This document shows, piece after piece, positions 35,116-36,595 of a stretch of 36,595 bases of DNA. The stretch is from Candidatus Obscuribacter sp. (lineage in GTDB: Bacteria > Cyanobacteriota > Vampirovibrionia > Obscuribacterales > Obscuribacteraceae). Made by a program: the position numbers and the translations under genes. The stretch is from NCBI GenBank assembly GCA_021772155.1, contig JADYXS010000037.1:1-36595 (forward strand). Reading direction: 5' to 3'. Each line of letters starts with the position of its first letter. Position 1 is the first letter of the stretch. Under the pieces are notes generated by a model. It was not told the origin of the DNA. It saw nothing but the letters and a program-made list of their open reading frames with translations, and searched no databases.

Positions 35116-35322
35116 TGGTTTAACCTCCTCTATTTGGGCCGCAATAAGCGCGCCCGTTCGAACCAATTGAGCGTGGGGATCTTTCCGTAACCGCCACAAG
35201 CGAACTTGCGTGATTACGATGATCTCCTACAGCAATGAGTTTAAAGGCCGGAAAGCTAGTCTGCGCCTGCTTCCCCGTTTTTCTTAATGATCGAAGCGTC
35301 GCGCATGGCTAATGGATGAGAA

Positions 35323-36595
35323 TCACTCGTTCGGTTTCTTTTTATTGCCCCAACCTGGCGTAGCCCGCATCCATGGCGCGTATTCAGGCGTTAGTGACAA
35401 ACGATTTTGCAATCGTGACTGCCTTTCACTGACAACTGCCAACTTGGCCTGCCGAGCCAGTTCTTCCCATGGAATCCGCCCTGGATCAGTAGTTACGCCT
35501 TCATGAGCCTTAACGCGATCTCTTCCCTCAAATTTCGCAACATCCAATGCTTCTTCAGCGAACTTTACAAGAGCCGTTCCAGAAGTTTCCGAGTTGGCGC
35601 TTGCTGCAGCTATCCCAATGGAGACAGTGATCATGCCGATACCCGGTGCAGCTTCGCTGCGGATTCGCTGGCGTAGCCGCTCTGCAACCTCAAGGGCACT
35701 CTGCTCTGCAGTTTCAGGCAGGACGATGGCAAACTCTTCCGAACCATAGCGGCAGGGTATGTCGATGTCGCGCAGACTGCTTTTGATTATCTTGGCAACG
35801 TGCTTGATAACCACATCTCCCTTTTCCTGACCCAGGAGATCATTTACGCGCGAAAGATGGTCAATATCAACAATCAACAGAGCCAGATCACGCTTGTGTC
35901 TTTGGGATCTTTCAATTTCCTTTTGCAGAGCTTCTTCAAAATGCCAGCGGTTGTATAAACCAGTGTGAGCATCCTGCATCGTTTGAGCCGTCGCAGACTC
36001 ATGCGTAAAAGCGACATAGAGCGCGTTGGTGACTTGCTGAGCAAGAGATTCAAGCAACTCCACCTGTTCCCGATGAAAGCCCCTTAAATCGGTGGAGAAG
36101 AGCATGATCACGCCCATAGGGTCGTGTTCATGCATCATCGGCACCGCTACTATAGATCCAAAGGGATTGCCGCTTGTACCACGAGGCATGGAATGCTGAT
36201 AGCGCAAAGCATCTGCCACATATTCAGTCTTTCCGGAGATGATCGTTCGGCCAGCGACGGTCGAATCTACTCCTAAGTCGAACTCGGCCAGGCTGTTGCC
36301 ATCCAATCCTTTGAATGCAGCCATATGCAGCGATTGTTTTTGCTGGTCGAACATCAAAATGGCGCAATGCGGCGTGTTACCCAGAATCAGGGACGTATCT
36401 GCAGCTATCTGAATAACTTCCGACACCTTCAACGAACTGCCGCTGAGCGCAACTGCGGTCTTATAGAGGGTCCCTAGCCGCTCACGTTCGTACTCACTGC
36501 GACCAAAAAGAATGCAATTACCCACTGCCAGAGCCACAAGATCGGCAACGTCACGCAGAATATCAACCATGTTGAGATATTCAGGATTGGTCAAA
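35323..36595 (-). CDS. GAF-GGDEF signalling protein, N-terminus cut by window edge
   Basis: At least 424 residues are open at the window edge. A GAF sensor domain (LGTLYKTAVALSGSSLKVSE onward, to about QQVTNALYVA) is preceded by LADL-type residues that look like the end of an earlier GAF domain outside the window. A GGDEF diguanylate cyclase-type domain follows: DAHTGLYNRWHFEEAL, DIDHLSRVNDLLGQEKGD, the I-site RDID, and CRYGSEEFAIVLPE. The signature is GSEEF rather than GG(D/E)EF, so catalytic activity is uncertain. The C-terminal 60 residues (PGRIPWEELARQAKLAVV onward) are basic and of unknown role. The product would make or sense c-di-GMP. Confidence 0.9.
   Translation of the reverse strand, partial: LTNPEYLNMVDILRDVADLVALAVGNCILFGRSEYERERLGTLYKTAVALSGSSLKVSEVIQIAADTSLILGNTPHCAILMFDQQKQSLHMAAFKGLDGNSLAEFDLGVDSTVAGRTIISGKTEYVADALRYQHSMPRGTSGNPFGSIVAVPMMHEHDPMGVIMLFSTDLRGFHREQVELLESLAQQVTNALYVAFTHESATAQTMQDAHTGLYNRWHFEEALQKEIERSQRHKRDLALLIVDIDHLSRVNDLLGQEKGDVVIKHVAKIIKSSLRDIDIPCRYGSEEFAIVLPETAEQSALEVAERLRQRIRSEAAPGIGMITVSIGIAAASANSETSGTALVKFAEEALDVAKFEGRDRVKAHEGVTTDPGRIPWEELARQAKLAVVSERQSRLQNRLSLTPEYAPWMRATPGWGNKKKPNE

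Noticed and set aside
35116-35322. CIRCE element for HrcA control upstream of groES
   Set aside because: I looked for TTAGCACTC-N9-GAGTGCTAA on both strands here and in the groES-groEL spacer and found no match.

Overview
This window reads like a piece of a free-living, Gram-negative-type bacterial chromosome. It has apolipoprotein N-acyltransferase, many signal peptides, GroES/GroEL, RuvC, glycogen/trehalose enzymes, a membrane Ser/Thr kinase and GAF/GGDEF signalling. Base composition is near balanced. The mix of large eukaryote-like kinases, DUF2330 proteins and GC-rich palindromic repeats fits a lineage such as the Obscuribacterales (Melainabacteria/Vampirovibrionia, a non-photosynthetic sister group of Cyanobacteria). 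That placement is an inference from style, not from a marker search.

Layout: 1-1253 is the N-terminal part of lnt on the minus strand. 1625-4176 holds a TadE/TadG-like protein, ruvC, and a cobalamin-type binding protein whose 3' end overlaps ruvC. After about 870 bp of non-coding leader, 5048-10341 carries a treS-maltokinase fusion overlapping glgB by one base; the debranching enzyme glgX lies at 30556-32748. 10625-12159 holds a secreted Gly-rich repeat protein with a tiny coupled leader ORF, then an exported TPR-thioredoxin protein. 12236-16490 (minus) encodes a TerD-domain protein followed by a transmembrane Ser/Thr kinase with TPR repeats.

16838-24499 is a tandem array of five DUF2330-family exported proteins. 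They are separated by copies of a large GC-rich inverted repeat that recurs at 29.7 and 33.0 kb. 24671-27610 is an exported arylsulfatase plus an exported formylglycine-generating enzyme that would activate it. 27736-30548 holds an uncharacterised membrane protein, a small secreted Ala/Lys-rich protein and a CDP-alcohol phosphatidyltransferase. 33093-36595 (minus) has groEL, groES (TTG start) and a GAF-GGDEF protein cut by the window end.

The most striking observation is at 11470-12159. The thioredoxin active site is split by an in-frame TGA exactly where the first Cys of a WCGYC motif should be, and the reading frame continues as a complete thioredoxin fold. A hairpin resembling a bacterial SECIS lies downstream, with a GGU apical loop inside the sequence GCAGGU, as in E. 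coli fdhF. This suggests an exported selenoprotein (UxxC thioredoxin) that ordinary gene calling would break into two pieces. A recent nonsense mutation or a sequencing error is the competing explanation.
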